Of a stretch of 64,000 nucleotides of DNA, positions 1 to 12,300 are shown piece after piece. The stretch's first letter is position 1, and each line of letters begins with the position of its first letter. The position numbers were made by a program, and so were the translations under genes. The stretch is from Lanius collurio (Eukaryota; Chordata; Aves; Passeriformes; Laniidae): assembly GCA_020086605.1 (NCBI GenBank), contig JACBWW010000004.1, forward strand, positions 30,383,986-30,447,985. The letters run 5' to 3'. The notes under the pieces are model-generated. The model saw only the letters and a program-made list of their open reading frames with translations, was not told the origin of the DNA and did not search any database.

Positions 1-1568
1 TGAAAAAAATACATTTAAACCTTTTGCTATATTAACCATCTTTAATATTTGAGTTCCAAACTTTTGGATAAAAATTCCTGATTTTCTTGTTCTTGTCCAG
101 GAAATGGAATGCTTTTGCAATGATAATGTTACCCTGCACTGCAAAATATTTATGCAGGCACAGTCTTTGTCCTCCCTCATAATGTCTTAGGAGTACTCGT
201 GTTCAAAAAAGAATATAGCAATCCCAGATTTTAAGTCAAGGCTTTAAACATGGCCTTCTAGTCACACTTTGGTGATGAAATGTTGAAGAAAGTGTCTGTC
301 TACATTGTTGCAAGACCTGCTGCCCTACATCTGAATTTGTCTTTCCTCTGCTTGTCTAGAAATGCTGAACTTTTATGGGGAGCTGATCAATCTCTGCTTA
401 TTATCCTCTTAAATTCTTTTAACTGGACTATTGCTCGTAACCAGGATAGCTAAGTTAGGAAGCTGCAGCAGGGCCTGCTAATATCATGGAGGCGGCCCTT
501 GATGTAATGAGCTGAGGTTTGGACCTCAGCACTTCACTCTTGACTTACTGTTGTTCTTTAACTTGAGGCTTTCAAGCTGGTTTGGTTTATGTTGGCTGTG
601 GAAAGCAGCATTAAGAAGAGAGAGCTCGCATTAGTGCTTATTATGGTCACTTGAATGCTGAAGGAGGAGGCAGCAGGCTTGAATTTTTGTTGCTGCCACT
701 TCTACCAGCTCAAACATCTTCAAGAAGTGATTTCACTTGTTTTCTTTCTGTTCTCTTAGCTCTTCTCTTAGAATAAGAGTCAATTGTTGTGAGTTATTAA
801 CTATTGAGAACTGTTCTTATGTAATACTAGTCTTACCATTTGCTCTTTTACGGAATCGCCGCAAGATTCAGCATTGAGAGAGCCAGGTCCTTAGAAGGGA
901 ACTTTGGTATGAATAGGAATAAGCCTGAAAAGCAACTTACAGTTATTTTGCAGAGCTGACCTATTGTATTCAGAAACATATCTGAGCACAAAAATATGAA
1001 GCAATTGTAGAAGTGAATTTAAATTACAAGTAACATAGTTATGTTCTTAGGAAATACAAAGCTGCATTTTGGACAGCCCAATTGGATATGTCTATATCAG
1101 ATATAAATTAAAGTTTCTGGCATTTGATACCATGCTCAGAAGTGTGCTGCACTCAGAATAAATGGTACTGTTACTCTTTGGACTGCAGCAGCTAGCATTT
1201 CTAAATCTTTAGTAAGGTATGTCCCTAATGACAGAGCACTCAGTGCTGGCTAAGCTTGGCAGGTTTTCTGCTTGATGGAAAACTGGGTTGCCCAGAGCTC
1301 TCTAAATATTTGCTATAGCAAAGGGATCAGCGAGCAGCACACGGTGATAACACGTTCACTGATGGGAATGTACTCTACCACACTGACTTGTTCCTTGTCT
1401 CTGGATGTGAGATTGAGCACCCAGCTGTGAGGGGCTGGTGCAGTCCAGTAACGTTGTTTCCAGTGTGTCATGAGCCACTAATGAAGCCTGGATGTAATTC
1501 TGATAACTTTTTACTCTGATTTTTTGCTTCCCATGAATGTAGATGCAGCAACCTACTCTCCTGGGATG
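1..1568. other. Unique non-coding sequence
   Basis: No open frame of useful length and no recognisable repeat family is seen in this stretch. The part from about 500 to 760 has a mixed, low-repeat texture that resembles conserved non-coding DNA and is treated separately in the findings. The right edge is set by the start of a CR1 3' tail. I see no splice-site-bounded coding segment, RNA gene or promoter here. Confidence 0.5.
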
Positions 1569-2062
1569 TTCATAAAATCATTCTGAGTTGGAAGGGGCCC
1601 ACAAGAATTATCAAAGTCCAGTTGCTGGCTCTGCACAGGACAGCCCTGAGAATCCTGCCATGCACCTGGGAGCTTTTTCCACAAAGGTTTTTCAACTCTG
1701 TCCTGGTCTCTCTTCAGGATGTCACTGATTTCAAAGTAGCCAACAGCTTCTTCCAGTATCATCAGCAAACTTGCTCAGTATGCCTTAAGTCCTGCATCCA
1801 AGCTGTTTATGAAGATGCTGAAGAGAACTGACCCTAAAATGGAGCCCTGCAGAGCCCCACTAGTGACAGGTCACCACTCTGATGTCACCCCATTCACTAT
1901 AACCCTTTGTGCCCAGCCCATGAGCCAGTTGCTCACCCATTGAATGACATGGTTATCCAGCTGTGTGATGGACATTTTGTCCAGAAGGATGCTGGGAGAG
2001 ACAGTGTCAAAAGCTTTTTTGAAATCCATAGAGATTTCATCAACTGGCTTCCCTTGACCTAA
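1569..2062 (-). mobile_element. CR1 LINE fragment with RT motifs, internally deleted
   Basis: This is a dead copy of the bird/reptile CR1 retrotransposon, inserted so that its 3' end lies at the left. Reading the minus strand from about 2025 downwards gives reverse-transcriptase motifs: DFKKAFDTVS (box A), then a WVSNWL...QRVIVNG stretch, an in-frame stop near 1870, GSILGSVLFSIFINSLD, and LSKFADD, which is the catalytic FADD box at about 1758-1778. After about 40 more codons (ISDILKRDQDRVEK) the sequence jumps straight to the CR1 3' tail (CCACAAG, GAGTTGGAAGG and degenerate ATTCTATG at 1569-1625). The rest of ORF2 and most of the 3' UTR, several hundred bases in a full element, are missing. 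The 5' part is also absent, as in most CR1 copies. The stop and the deletion rule out activity. Confidence 0.92.
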
Positions 2063-4028
2063 TTTCAGCAGTTCAAGTTGAAATTAATGTGTTGAGGGAA
2101 CTGAAGAGCTTGTTCAGCTTCATGTTGGTGTTGAATACTTAAAAATGGGGTTCATAAGAGAACAGACCAGAATGCATAGACTAAAATGTGGTATGGAGAG
2201 TGTCATGCAAGTATTTCACTGCTTTCCTAGTAGTTTGCTTTTCAGAATTTGTTTAATGTTTATTTAAAAAGTTGCACTAAATGAACACACATGCTCCATT
2301 ACCATTATTTTTACACTGACTCTGTAAAGTGTTTTATATTTTTGTTATTTTAATTTTTAATACAAACCCTGTTGTGAACAGGGCTTGGAAAGTGCAGCTC
2401 TTAGTACAGAGCTAACAGAACCTAAAGAAGGTTGCTTCAAGTGCCCAGTGCACATTACCCTCCTCTTACTGCTCGTGTTCTAGTTGTAACAGTTTCACCT
2501 TAAATTACAGCAAATAAAAATAAAACTGCTCTGGAAAGTTCTGAGACTTTGTCAGAGAGCTCCATATTCATATACCCTGGGCTTCTGGGAATCTGCTGTT
2601 TGTCTGCCCCAGAGTTCTTGATTTTTATATCAGTGCTTGGGCTGGGAAGAGGGGCGGGAAGAGCTCCCGGAAGGCATGTATTTGTGAGAAAAAAGATAGG
2701 AAAGACTTTAAGAGTTCCCGTTGCTTGAGAAATCTATCTTATTTTTCTAAAGGGCTTGTAAAATAAAATCGTAGATGCTTCTTCTCTCTGAAATTTAACG
2801 TGATCAGTAGAAAGGGTGCAAAAAAAGGAGATCCTTTTGGAGATCCTTAATCCTCTCATTATTGAGAGTTCCTTGGCTTTTCGGCTGAAAGGTGGTAAAA
2901 GGGACATTTGCTGCTGTATTTTTTTCTCATTATCTGATTCCATGTCCATATAAATTATTTTTGCTTTCCACTAATTTATAGAAAATGTTATTTTCTTTAA
3001 CCAGATTTTGTCTGGAATAGGAAAGCAGTCCAGAAATAGTTTTAATATCTTCTGCAGAGAACCACAAATTCATACGCATGATTGTTTCATCTTGGTGCAA
3101 ATGTGTTGCTACAGTACTTGTAAAAGAAAACGCTGCAGTAGTCAGATACAGAGCAGCACAAGGGAGAAAAGCTATGCCACGCTATTGCTGGTTTCCAAGC
3201 ATCATCCAGGGCTTGCAGTGTCAGCCAGGACATGTTGGCTTCGTACAGAGTCCAGGTAACTCTCTTCAACTCTTTAGAAGCTCTACAAGGCCTTGCTCCT
3301 CTCTGGGGATGGTGAAGGAGCCGTTTCCTTCTGCAGACTGGCTCCACACCTGCCACTGCTGTGCATCCCCACCCCAGGGAATATTATTGTATTTGTTAGG
3401 AGGAGTGAGCTGCTTTGTGCCTTCCTCTAGAGATGGAGCTGTCTGTTGTCTTTTTATTTTGTTTGTCTGTTTGAACTAAAGGTGATGGGTTTGGGTTTTA
3501 CAGTTGTGTGGAGGGCTTTTTCCCCAGCTTCCATAAATATTAACTGTCAAACTGCTCTGAAACTTTGAATGTTAAAACAGTCCTGATCAGGCTGGACAAG
3601 GTAGACAGGGATTCAGGTGGTTTGGTCAAAGGAATGTGCTTAATGCAGATTATATTGCGGAAACAAAAATATGTAACATGAAGATATCCTCTATCACTTG
3701 TGGGTTGAGTGTTTCAAAAAGTACTCTTAATAATTATGGATTGAGGGCAAACTGATGGAATAAATGAGAGGTGCCATGAAGCATCCTAAATGATTGGTTC
3801 TGAGAGCTTTTGTTCCCTGTGAAAATAGATTTTTAAGTTACAGGACTTTATTATTTCCATGCAAGTGAAAAATACCGCTTGGTGGACATGCTGCATACCC
3901 TCTGGTACTTCAAAAAGCATCCAAACACTTTGTAAGCACTTCATGAGATGGTCAGGAACAGAAATTCCAGTTCTATATGAAAGCTGTTTTCTAAACTTTA
4001 CTTCTGTGTCTAACCTAAGACCCTTCAG
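2063..4028. other. Unique non-coding sequence
   Basis: No gene is seen. Two overlapping open frames at 3008-3259 and 3078-3479 do not read as any known domain and have no supporting splice or start context. An 11-12 bp direct repeat (ggagatcctttt / ggagatcctta) lies at about 2827-2849. A GC-box/ETS-like pair at 2651-2673 is listed separately. Confidence 0.5.
2651..2673. promoter_or_regulatory. Possible Sp1-type GC box next to an ETS-type core
   Basis: GGGGCGGG at 2651-2658 (the consensus Sp/KLF site) lies 8 bases from CCGGAAG at 2667-2673 (an ETS-family core). Two CpG-containing sites this close are unusual in a CpG-poor neighbourhood. No CpG island, clear TATA box or coding exon follows, so a promoter role is only a possibility; it could equally be an enhancer or chance. 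Confidence 0.2.
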
Positions 4029-4066
4029 ATTTATTTATTTGTTTATTTATTCATTCATTTATTTTA
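4029..4066. repeat. (TTTA)n-type tetranucleotide microsatellite, imperfect
   Basis: TTTA units are interrupted by TTTG and TTCA variants. A similar tract occurs at 15097-15116. It accounts for the hydrophobic YLFIYSFIYF tail of the spurious open frame that crosses it. Confidence 0.85.
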
Positions 4067-7000
4067 TTGGGAAATAAAATTTTTGCCCTGATTCTTTTGA
4101 TACCTACATGAACCTGAGAGACAGGTCTGTAGCCTTGCAATGTTCCGGTTAAATGTCCTCACATTAGGCTGAGAGAGTCTGTTTTAATCTTTCCTGCTGG
4201 AACTGCTGCACTTGGTATACATAATTAAACAATCCTTAAGCAAGAGAAAGGTCCTGGTTCATGAGCAGGTTAACCCTTGGTGAGTTGGACTATCCCAATT
4301 TTAGAAATCTGTCTGCAGCCAATATTTGCTTAGTAGCGTCACAAGCCCATCAGATATAAAAAAGGGTTTTACTTCATCTTGCAGATAGCCATTTAATTTT
4401 ATGCCAGTGGGTTGATAGAGAAGCCATGTTACAGGATGCTGTAATATTCTGTTCTTGATTGCTCTGTTACAATAATGAGTGAAAATAAACCAACTGCTGT
4501 AAGGTTTGTAAGCTCCTAAATTGGCATTTAATTTTATGCGAGGCTGTCTAGAGAGACGTTGAACTAATATGGCTTATGAATTGAGCAGTGGTGCTGTTTA
4601 AAGGTGTCTGCAGAAATAAAAGGAAATGAAGGTGTTTATAGTAAATGTCTGTCTGACTGACAGCTTGCGTGTTGGTGGTAGGAATTGCTATTAACTCTGA
4701 CAAAGAAGAGAATCGTAGTCTTGTAAATGGAGGCTTTCCTCTGCTGTAAATGAGTTACATCAAAAAAATGGAGGATATGCAAGAACTTCAGAAACCATTT
4801 GAATGAATCAAAAATATCCTATTAAGGCTGCAACTATATTTTAAAAGAGTAATTAAATCATAAAGTGAATGAATGGTGCATTTCAGGTTTTCTTTGTCTT
4901 TATTAATTAATGTAGATGCCTGAGTCTCACCATGGTCTCATCTGAGTGATCAGCAGCAGTGATCTTTGAGCACTGTGGGTCACATTCTGACATGTAAGGA
5001 GAGGTCATGGTTCTTGCTGTACTCTGAACAGTCTTTTTGCTTACATCAGATATGAATTTGGCCTTCTGCCTCTCATCCCATTGCAGTTCTGTCCCGAACT
5101 ATCAGTGAGTAATTACAGCAAGAGTGCTGTTCTATTGATTTTAAACCTTTCATGAAAGAAGCTTTTTTGAAAGGTTTTGGTGCAAACTCATTTAAAATCC
5201 TTTTTTGTTGTTGTTGTTTTCTTTTTCGTTTGTGCTGAGCCTTCGGTTACTGGTCTGGTGGTTACAGGCTGGTCCCCAAATCTCTCTGCTGACCTTCACC
5301 AAGAGCAGGGGCTTCAGAGCTTTCTCTTACTTATGAAGAAACAAGTAGGCTGAGAAGACAAACACAAGGCAGGGGTTAGAAAGATCAGTCTCAGTTTTGT
5401 ATGAGCTGGGCCAGACTGGGTGTGGCACAGACTTTGCCTCTGGCTAGCACAAATGTTTCAGACACAGTCTCTAAGTGTTTGTGGCTGCTGTCACGCTGCC
5501 ATGGGTGCCTTTCTGGAGGTAGATCGGGATTTGTGGGATCCTCTTCCCTGCCATGCTTCACATGGAGGAATGGATAATACCACTTAGAGAGTGGGGAGCG
5601 GCTGTGCAGCCTTGCTGGATACAGACATTTCATGGCTGTTGGGAGTGCAGGGGGCCAGGGCTCCGTGTGTGTTGCTGGCTCACAGTCAAACTCAGCATAA
5701 AGCTCACCTGGTACGAGGACACGCTTTCCTCATCTTTCCTTGCAAAATGTACTTCTGCCTGGGATGCAACAGGCACAATTCTACCACTGAACCACCACTC
5801 TGTGTGTGAACGTGCTCTGTCAGCCAGTGTAAAATTGTCAGTTCTTATGTACTTGTCTTCCTTGTTCATTCCAGGAAAGTGAGGCACATGTAAGCACTGA
5901 AATTACTAGGAGAAAATTTCTTATCAGTTGATTGGGGTCTTTCTGTTCTGCTTGCAAACTATTTTTTTGCTCTGAAAAGATCATGAATCACCTCACTGTT
6001 CATCTTGAATCCATCCCTTGTGGGTCCTTTGCTTCACTGGAACTCCATTTACATGCAGGAAACAGTGATGAAGAAATCAACAGGAACTAATGGTTGCAAT
6101 ATTTGCACAGGCCTGAGCCTCTATGACTTCAATTTAAACAAATTTAAAATGTAGAACCTAAATAATAGCTAGTGCACATTTAACAAAGTGCTTTCCATTT
6201 AGCCATGGTGTAGAAGAGATGTGTGGTAAGTGTGGGGGTAATAAATGGCAAGTGTTTGTTCTTCCTGGCAACGTCCGCCAAGTGCAACACAGGTTGCAAT
6301 GTGTTTCATTACCTTGAGTTTTCTCACCTTTCAAAAGGTATTTTCTTCAGTTATCCTGGAGAAACCCACTTACCAGAAACTCATTAACTATATAATTTTA
6401 CATCTATTTTTCTGGTTTGAAATAAGTATTGATTTGTAAGAATATGCATGCTAATAATAATTCTGTGCAACTGTTTAATTTTTTGTATCTAGAATGCTAT
6501 ATTTAGAATTTATAATGGCTTTATCTGTTGCTGTCCTGAAGGACAGTTTCACAAAAGCTTCAGTATACTGTTGATGGCTGTGCTAAATACAGAAAGAGTG
6601 GGAGGAAACCTGGGGGAGAATGAGTTTTTTCTTTTATTTTGGTTTCTTTTCAGTGTAAACCAATGATTGTTGTTTTATTTTTTTTAAGGTGGAGAGAATT
6701 TACAGTAACAAAGTGTTGATGTTTTGAATGAAGCTGTTCTGCTGAAAATTTAGGTATTATCTAGAAATGGTCTCATCCACTGTGTCATCACTAGCAGTGA
6801 ATTAGTGTGCTGAGAATGAGCTGTCTGTAACTCAGATGTGGAGTTAGTGAAAGAATTAATTCCACCCCCATCAAACATAAAACATATTGAAATGCAATTT
6901 CAAGCTCATATTTAAGTGTCTTTTTTTTCTGTATCCCCTTAAATACAGAAATAAATAAATACAGAAAGAAACAAAACAGTTATCATAAGAAGTAAAGGTT

Positions 7001-9320
7001 GAAGGCAAAAGAGAAAAATAAATATTAAACTTAACTTCAGCAATTTTTAAGTTTTTTCCTAATGTATATATCTGATTTTGGACATGATATGAGGTAGTCT
7101 ACTTTTGGAAGTACTGCAGTTTAAAATCGATTTATACTGAAAGACATTTTGCCAGGATATACCAGTTCTATAATGATATATGGCAAAACCCCCCATCATT
7201 CTCTTCTTTCCCTTCCTTTTTGGAGTATGGGAGCCTTGGATGACTACATAAAGCACTATAAGCTATTAATTTTTTTAAATTCTGAAATGGAAAATGTGAC
7301 TCAGGTATATTTTCACTCCTTATCATGCAGTAAATCATTTGAGCTCAGATCCTTTGGTACTTTGAGTTGACAGAGCAGTTCTGGAGGTGATCAGTGCTTG
7401 TGCTGAGGTGTTCATAGACAATTTGGATTAATTTCTATTTTTTGGTTCACGTTATGGCAAGGACATGAGTAGGCATTTATTCTAAGAATAGATGACTGTA
7501 AATTGGTGATGTAATTTATGTGGAACATAGAGTGGGTTGAACCTCTCCACCTTTTCTCTGAAGTTGCAAAGTATTTTACAGAAGACCCATTCAGTGAACT
7601 TTCAGAAGATTGGCAGTCATTCCCTTAAAGCAATTAAACAATGAAATTAAAGTAGAATTACAGAAAATCATGATGAATGACATCAAAATATATCCACAAA
7701 TCACTTAGGTGTGGATTCTCTTGCTGTTTCAAAACATACCATTCCTGTTTTCTAAAAAACTTAGAAAATTAGGTCATTCTCTGTTAGTCTGAGTTTAAGC
7801 AATTAAATAACTATATTGAAGAAGACTGTAGGATAGGTTTTCTGAGAGGTACAAATTCCAGGATCTGTGCTACTCTGATAATAATCTCATGTTCATGTTA
7901 TATCTGAAACTTTTCCAGCTTATTTCAAATTACTCTGAGCAGCAGGGCTCTGTACCATTATTCTAGTAGATTGATGAAATATTAGTGCTAGCAAACATTT
8001 CAACTTGCTCAGCTGTCCTCCAGCTCATCTCCCTAACTTCAGCAAACAGTTTCTTTCCCTTTATTAGTATGATTCTAATAAGCCTGTGATTTCCATTAGG
8101 AAGAAGGATAAATGGATTGTGATTCATGCCATGCATGGAAGTCTGGTGCTGTCTTGAGAAGCTATAGAACAAGGATGGGGAACCTGTGACAGGAACCTGT
8201 CTGCCCTTGGCCACCTGAACAGCCTTGCTTCCTTTTCTGTACTCTCTGGTTGCTACATGGCATTAACCATACTGCACAGGTGGCCACTGCACACATTGGT
8301 GCACGAATAATTGTGAGCTGCACCAGACTCTCTGTGAAAAGGGATACTGAGGAAATGTCGTCCTTTTTTCCCTATCCCACAGGAGAAGAAAGGCCTTTGC
8401 AAGCCCAGCCAAAGATGACTGGGAAAGAGGAAGGTAGGTGTAGGTCTTGATTTTAGCACCAAACGCTTGAGATTCATCCCTCCTCAACTGGAAGTGAAAA
8501 TACGAGGCCTTCTGACTTAACCTCTGCAACAGGGTTACAGAAGGGGAATATTCTAGGCAGCATAAAGTTTTGGGGAGAGTGAGCTGTGTGTTAGTCTGTG
8601 CTGTCCTGAATGTGTGCTTCTTGTGAGCTGCCACTGAGCCAACTGGGATCTGGAAGCTATAAATCAGCACCTCTGTAGACACATGCTAATTGTCTACAAT
8701 GTTTGAAAATCCAGTTTGGGCTTTGTGAAGGCCATGCCTCACCTAGGGATACTGAGGTTGCATAAGACATCTGAGTTTAGAAAGGAAGCTGCAGTGATGA
8801 ATGGGCTTCATCAGGCATGTGTCTTCTAGTTGAAGGTGGTAGGTTTTCTAACCATCACCTGTAGATTGCCAGCATTACTGTTTTACTGCATTGTGACAAA
8901 TGGGTTTTGGAATGGAAGCTAGATGGAAAGGAAAAAAATACTCATAATATTTATAAAACCTACTTGCAAGATTTACATTCTCTGTCCTCTTTTTGCCAGT
9001 GATATTAGAGTTGATGAATTCTTGTTTAGAGAAACACAGATCTTATTACATCAAGGGGTAAATATGCAGTGTGATACATGGGGATTAGCTGTGCAAATCA
9101 TTATCTTTGACATGCTGTCTTTACTGCTGTTAGTCCTTCTCAGCAAAGGTTCTTTTCTATATTTAAGTAATTCTCGCTGAAGAAAAAATGAGATAATTAC
9201 CATACCCTCAAACCTCTTCTAATGATTTTTGCTAAAGTCAGAATAGACCTGGTCGTATGAATGAGCTGTTTGCTAATTTTTGAGCTATTTTTTGTACATC
9301 TGTAAAACAGCAACTGTGAT
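4067..9320. other. Unique non-coding sequence with short simple repeats
   Basis: No supported gene. It holds an identical 15-bp word (catttaattttatgc) at 4390-4404 and 4525-4539, a T/G-rich run at 5201-5232, and AATA-rich runs near 6948-6962. The longest frame is 139 codons on the minus strand (8263-8682), reads as no known protein and overlaps an equally random frame. Block 4515-4690 has a low-complexity-free texture that could be conserved. Otherwise I see nothing. Confidence 0.5.
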
Positions 9321-12300
9321 GGGATTAGTTCATCTCATTTCTCTGGTGTGGTGACAAAGCTAATAAAAGGCTAAATCAGATAGTGATTTTTATACAGCAA
9401 ATGTCTGCTGCTAAACAGCCCACTGACAAAATGACATGGTCTTTTAAAGCCTTTTAGCACATGTAAAGCCTCCAGGATTTAACTGATTTGCATGAAACTG
9501 ATTTTTTCCCAGAAGCTTCCCCTTACGACCACACTTCATTTCCAGAAGGTAATGAAATCTTTGGAGACAAGCTGAGTAGTAGGAGCTTTGTGCCACAGAA
9601 AATCCTGGAGGTGGGACTACCTGTCACATGATGATAGCTACTCCCCTTAATGAGCTTCTTACTGCCAGCGTTGGCGTGTCCTTGGTAAATTGTATTTGTA
9701 ATGTTCCTTGCACCCAACGATGCTCTGGAGGGGACTTGCTAACAAGAAGGTATTCCGTTCTGCCTCTGCAATGACAGAAAGACCTGGGTGATTTTTCTCT
9801 TCTTGCTGGAGTTCAGCTTTGCTGACTAAAGTTAAATAGCTCTGCCAAGGATGAATCATTGGTAGCTCATAAAAATAATTTCTCCACAGAAAATATTTGG
9901 CAAAAATAGGCAAAGCTGTGGCAGGATTTCCCTGAGGGGAGGCCAATCCTTTCCAAGCACAGGGCTTTACCTTATTTCCCATTATCCAAACTTGAGTGCT
10001 TTTATTTTGCCTGTGTATCTTACAAGTTTCAGAGTAAAAATGTTCCTAGTAAAATGTCAAAAAATTGAAAATATTCTTCATCACTCTGTCACTGTCTGTC
10101 CGGATCTAGCCTAACCCACAAAGAAATGGTCTTCCCGGGCTTTCGTTTTTCCCCTCTGCAAGCACTGCTGTCCTTGTCCTCTGTCAGGAAACTACATTAG
10201 GGTTGGGGTGTAGTGTTCATGGAGAGTTTTGGTGTTTGGGCTGGCTGCATTTTTTTTTCTGACTTCAAGAGCAAAGGTTTTTGTAAATGTCTAAAACCTT
10301 CCACAGTATTTGACCCCTGCATTTTGTTAATTTGATTTTCCTTTTAGAATTACTTTTAACAACAATACATGAAATGCAACCCTTCTGATTCCTAAGATGC
10401 CAGTGCAGTGTGATACAAAAACAGAATGAATGCTTGCTCTAATGTTTGGTTATCTTTTCATAAAAATTTTGTGAAGCACAATGCTTGTTATTTTCAAGGT
10501 GTTTGGATTTGGATCTGTGAAATCTTACCTTATGCCTAGCTGAAAAAGACACCAAGATGAAATTGTGAGGAAAAGCAAGGGTGTGTATCAGACAGATGAA
10601 AGATAGTGATGTACCTGGGATGCTCGGGGAATCATTTTTAGACTGCAATTAAACTTCAGAAGCCTGTGTCTTCCAGTCCTACACTAAAAAAAATTTGCTT
10701 TCCGGAATTAGATTTGCAAAGATGCTACTGTTGTCAGCGGCAGCAGCTCCTGGCCCCGTGCCTAGCTGGGCTTGAGCTCAGGAAGAGATGTTAGGCTCTT
10801 GAAGCAGTGTTTGGGTACCACTTTGAGGTAGATTGTGGTACAACTGTTTGGCAACTTCCTATAGCTATGCTGGATCTGTCACATCTTAGGCATTCTATGA
10901 AAGAGGAGCAGGAAATATAAAGGTTGTGTTTCTGAAACCCATGAAATGTACTGGTCTGAAGAAAAAGTAATTTTTTTCTTTCTTTGAATTTGATGCTTCT
11001 GTTGCAATGTGAATAAAACATGTTTACTGCTGGTACAATGGTAGCACAAATGCACACAACTCTGAAACCTTGCTAAGAACTTCTGTTGAAGCTTTATTTC
11101 TTCATTAAAAGCATCTATACTTTCTGCTGACAGAATGCATCTTCAGGGGAAAGGAGATAATCTGCTGACTTGACAATATTTGACAGTTTGAGTTAGCCAG
11201 AAACTGAAATTTGCACTGTATTGGAAATCACAATGTTTCAGGTTTTTCCATTCAGAATTGTAAGGAAAAGGTGTTATCTGTTCTGTCCTAACACACAAAT
11301 TTGTTTTAATTGTTATGACATGAAATGATATAATAATTGAATAAGAAGGGTGACAGTAATAGTGAATCCAACTGTTTGACTGTCAAAATATTTAGTTTCA
11401 TTATATTATTTTATGAATAATTTGGATGCCACTTTCTTAAATATTTGCTGAAATCAATGTGTATTCATTAGACTTTTGCATGCCATCCCATTTTTACTCT
11501 CAAATAAACCACATGGAGACTTTTAACCTCGCAAATGTAGAAAGGTTACCATCTCTATGGCACTAATACTGGCTTGGGCAGCATTCATTGCTGTGGGGCC
11601 TAGTGCTGCCCCAGGTCCCTGTGGTAGAAGGACAGCTAAGGGAACTCATAAGGATGTATCATTTTTAGCCTGCTCAGGATTGAGTAAAGGACCATAATAA
11701 GGGAACCACACTTGACTTTGAAATGCACTTGAGATTGATGTATTTTGGCGCTGGGACTGCAAGATTTACTGCAGTCCCTTTAAAGAAGGATTGAGTGGTC
11801 TGGCTATTAGGTCTCATGGTTTGGTGCTGGAAAAGTGATGCATGTTCTGAGTAACTACTAAAATACTGCTTTTCTCGATAATTCGAAATGCACATCTCCC
11901 ACTGTGTCCCAGCTAGGGATTCACAATGAGCAGGAGACAAGTCATTAGTGTCAATGTGAATGGGGCATTTTGACAAACAACGGACCAATACTTGTCCCTC
12001 TGTTGTTTTTGCAGGCTTGAGCATCGAGTCTAGAAATGACACCAGGGCAGCCAAAACTGTGTCACTGTCTCATGCAGCAGAAACTGGAGAACTCACTGCT
12101 GCTTAATCTTTAATTTTTACCATGTTATTAGAAGACATAAGAGCAGCAATGCCTAATATGGATCACAAGCGGTAGCACCGTTTATCGCAGATGGAAACAA
12201 ACTCATTTCATGTTCAGTAGACTATGAAATGAGTCACAGCTGTTCTTCCTCTGTTGCACAGTGGCACACTGTTCTTGTTAGAGAGCATCCATGCAATGAC

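Noticed and set aside
3078..3479. 133-codon plus frame
   Set aside because: Overlapped by a second plus frame (3008-3259) and a minus frame (3087-3356). None has a known motif, and the C-terminal end is a hydrophobic run from T-rich sequence.
8263..8682. Longest open frame in the window (139 codons, minus strand)
   Set aside because: A few frames of 125-140 codons are expected by chance in 64 kb of AT-rich DNA read in six frames. The translation shows no domain, and other random frames overlap it.
11674..12054. 126-codon minus frame with a somewhat protein-like N-terminal half
   Set aside because: No recognisable family, no convincing splice or polyadenylation context, and length within chance expectation.
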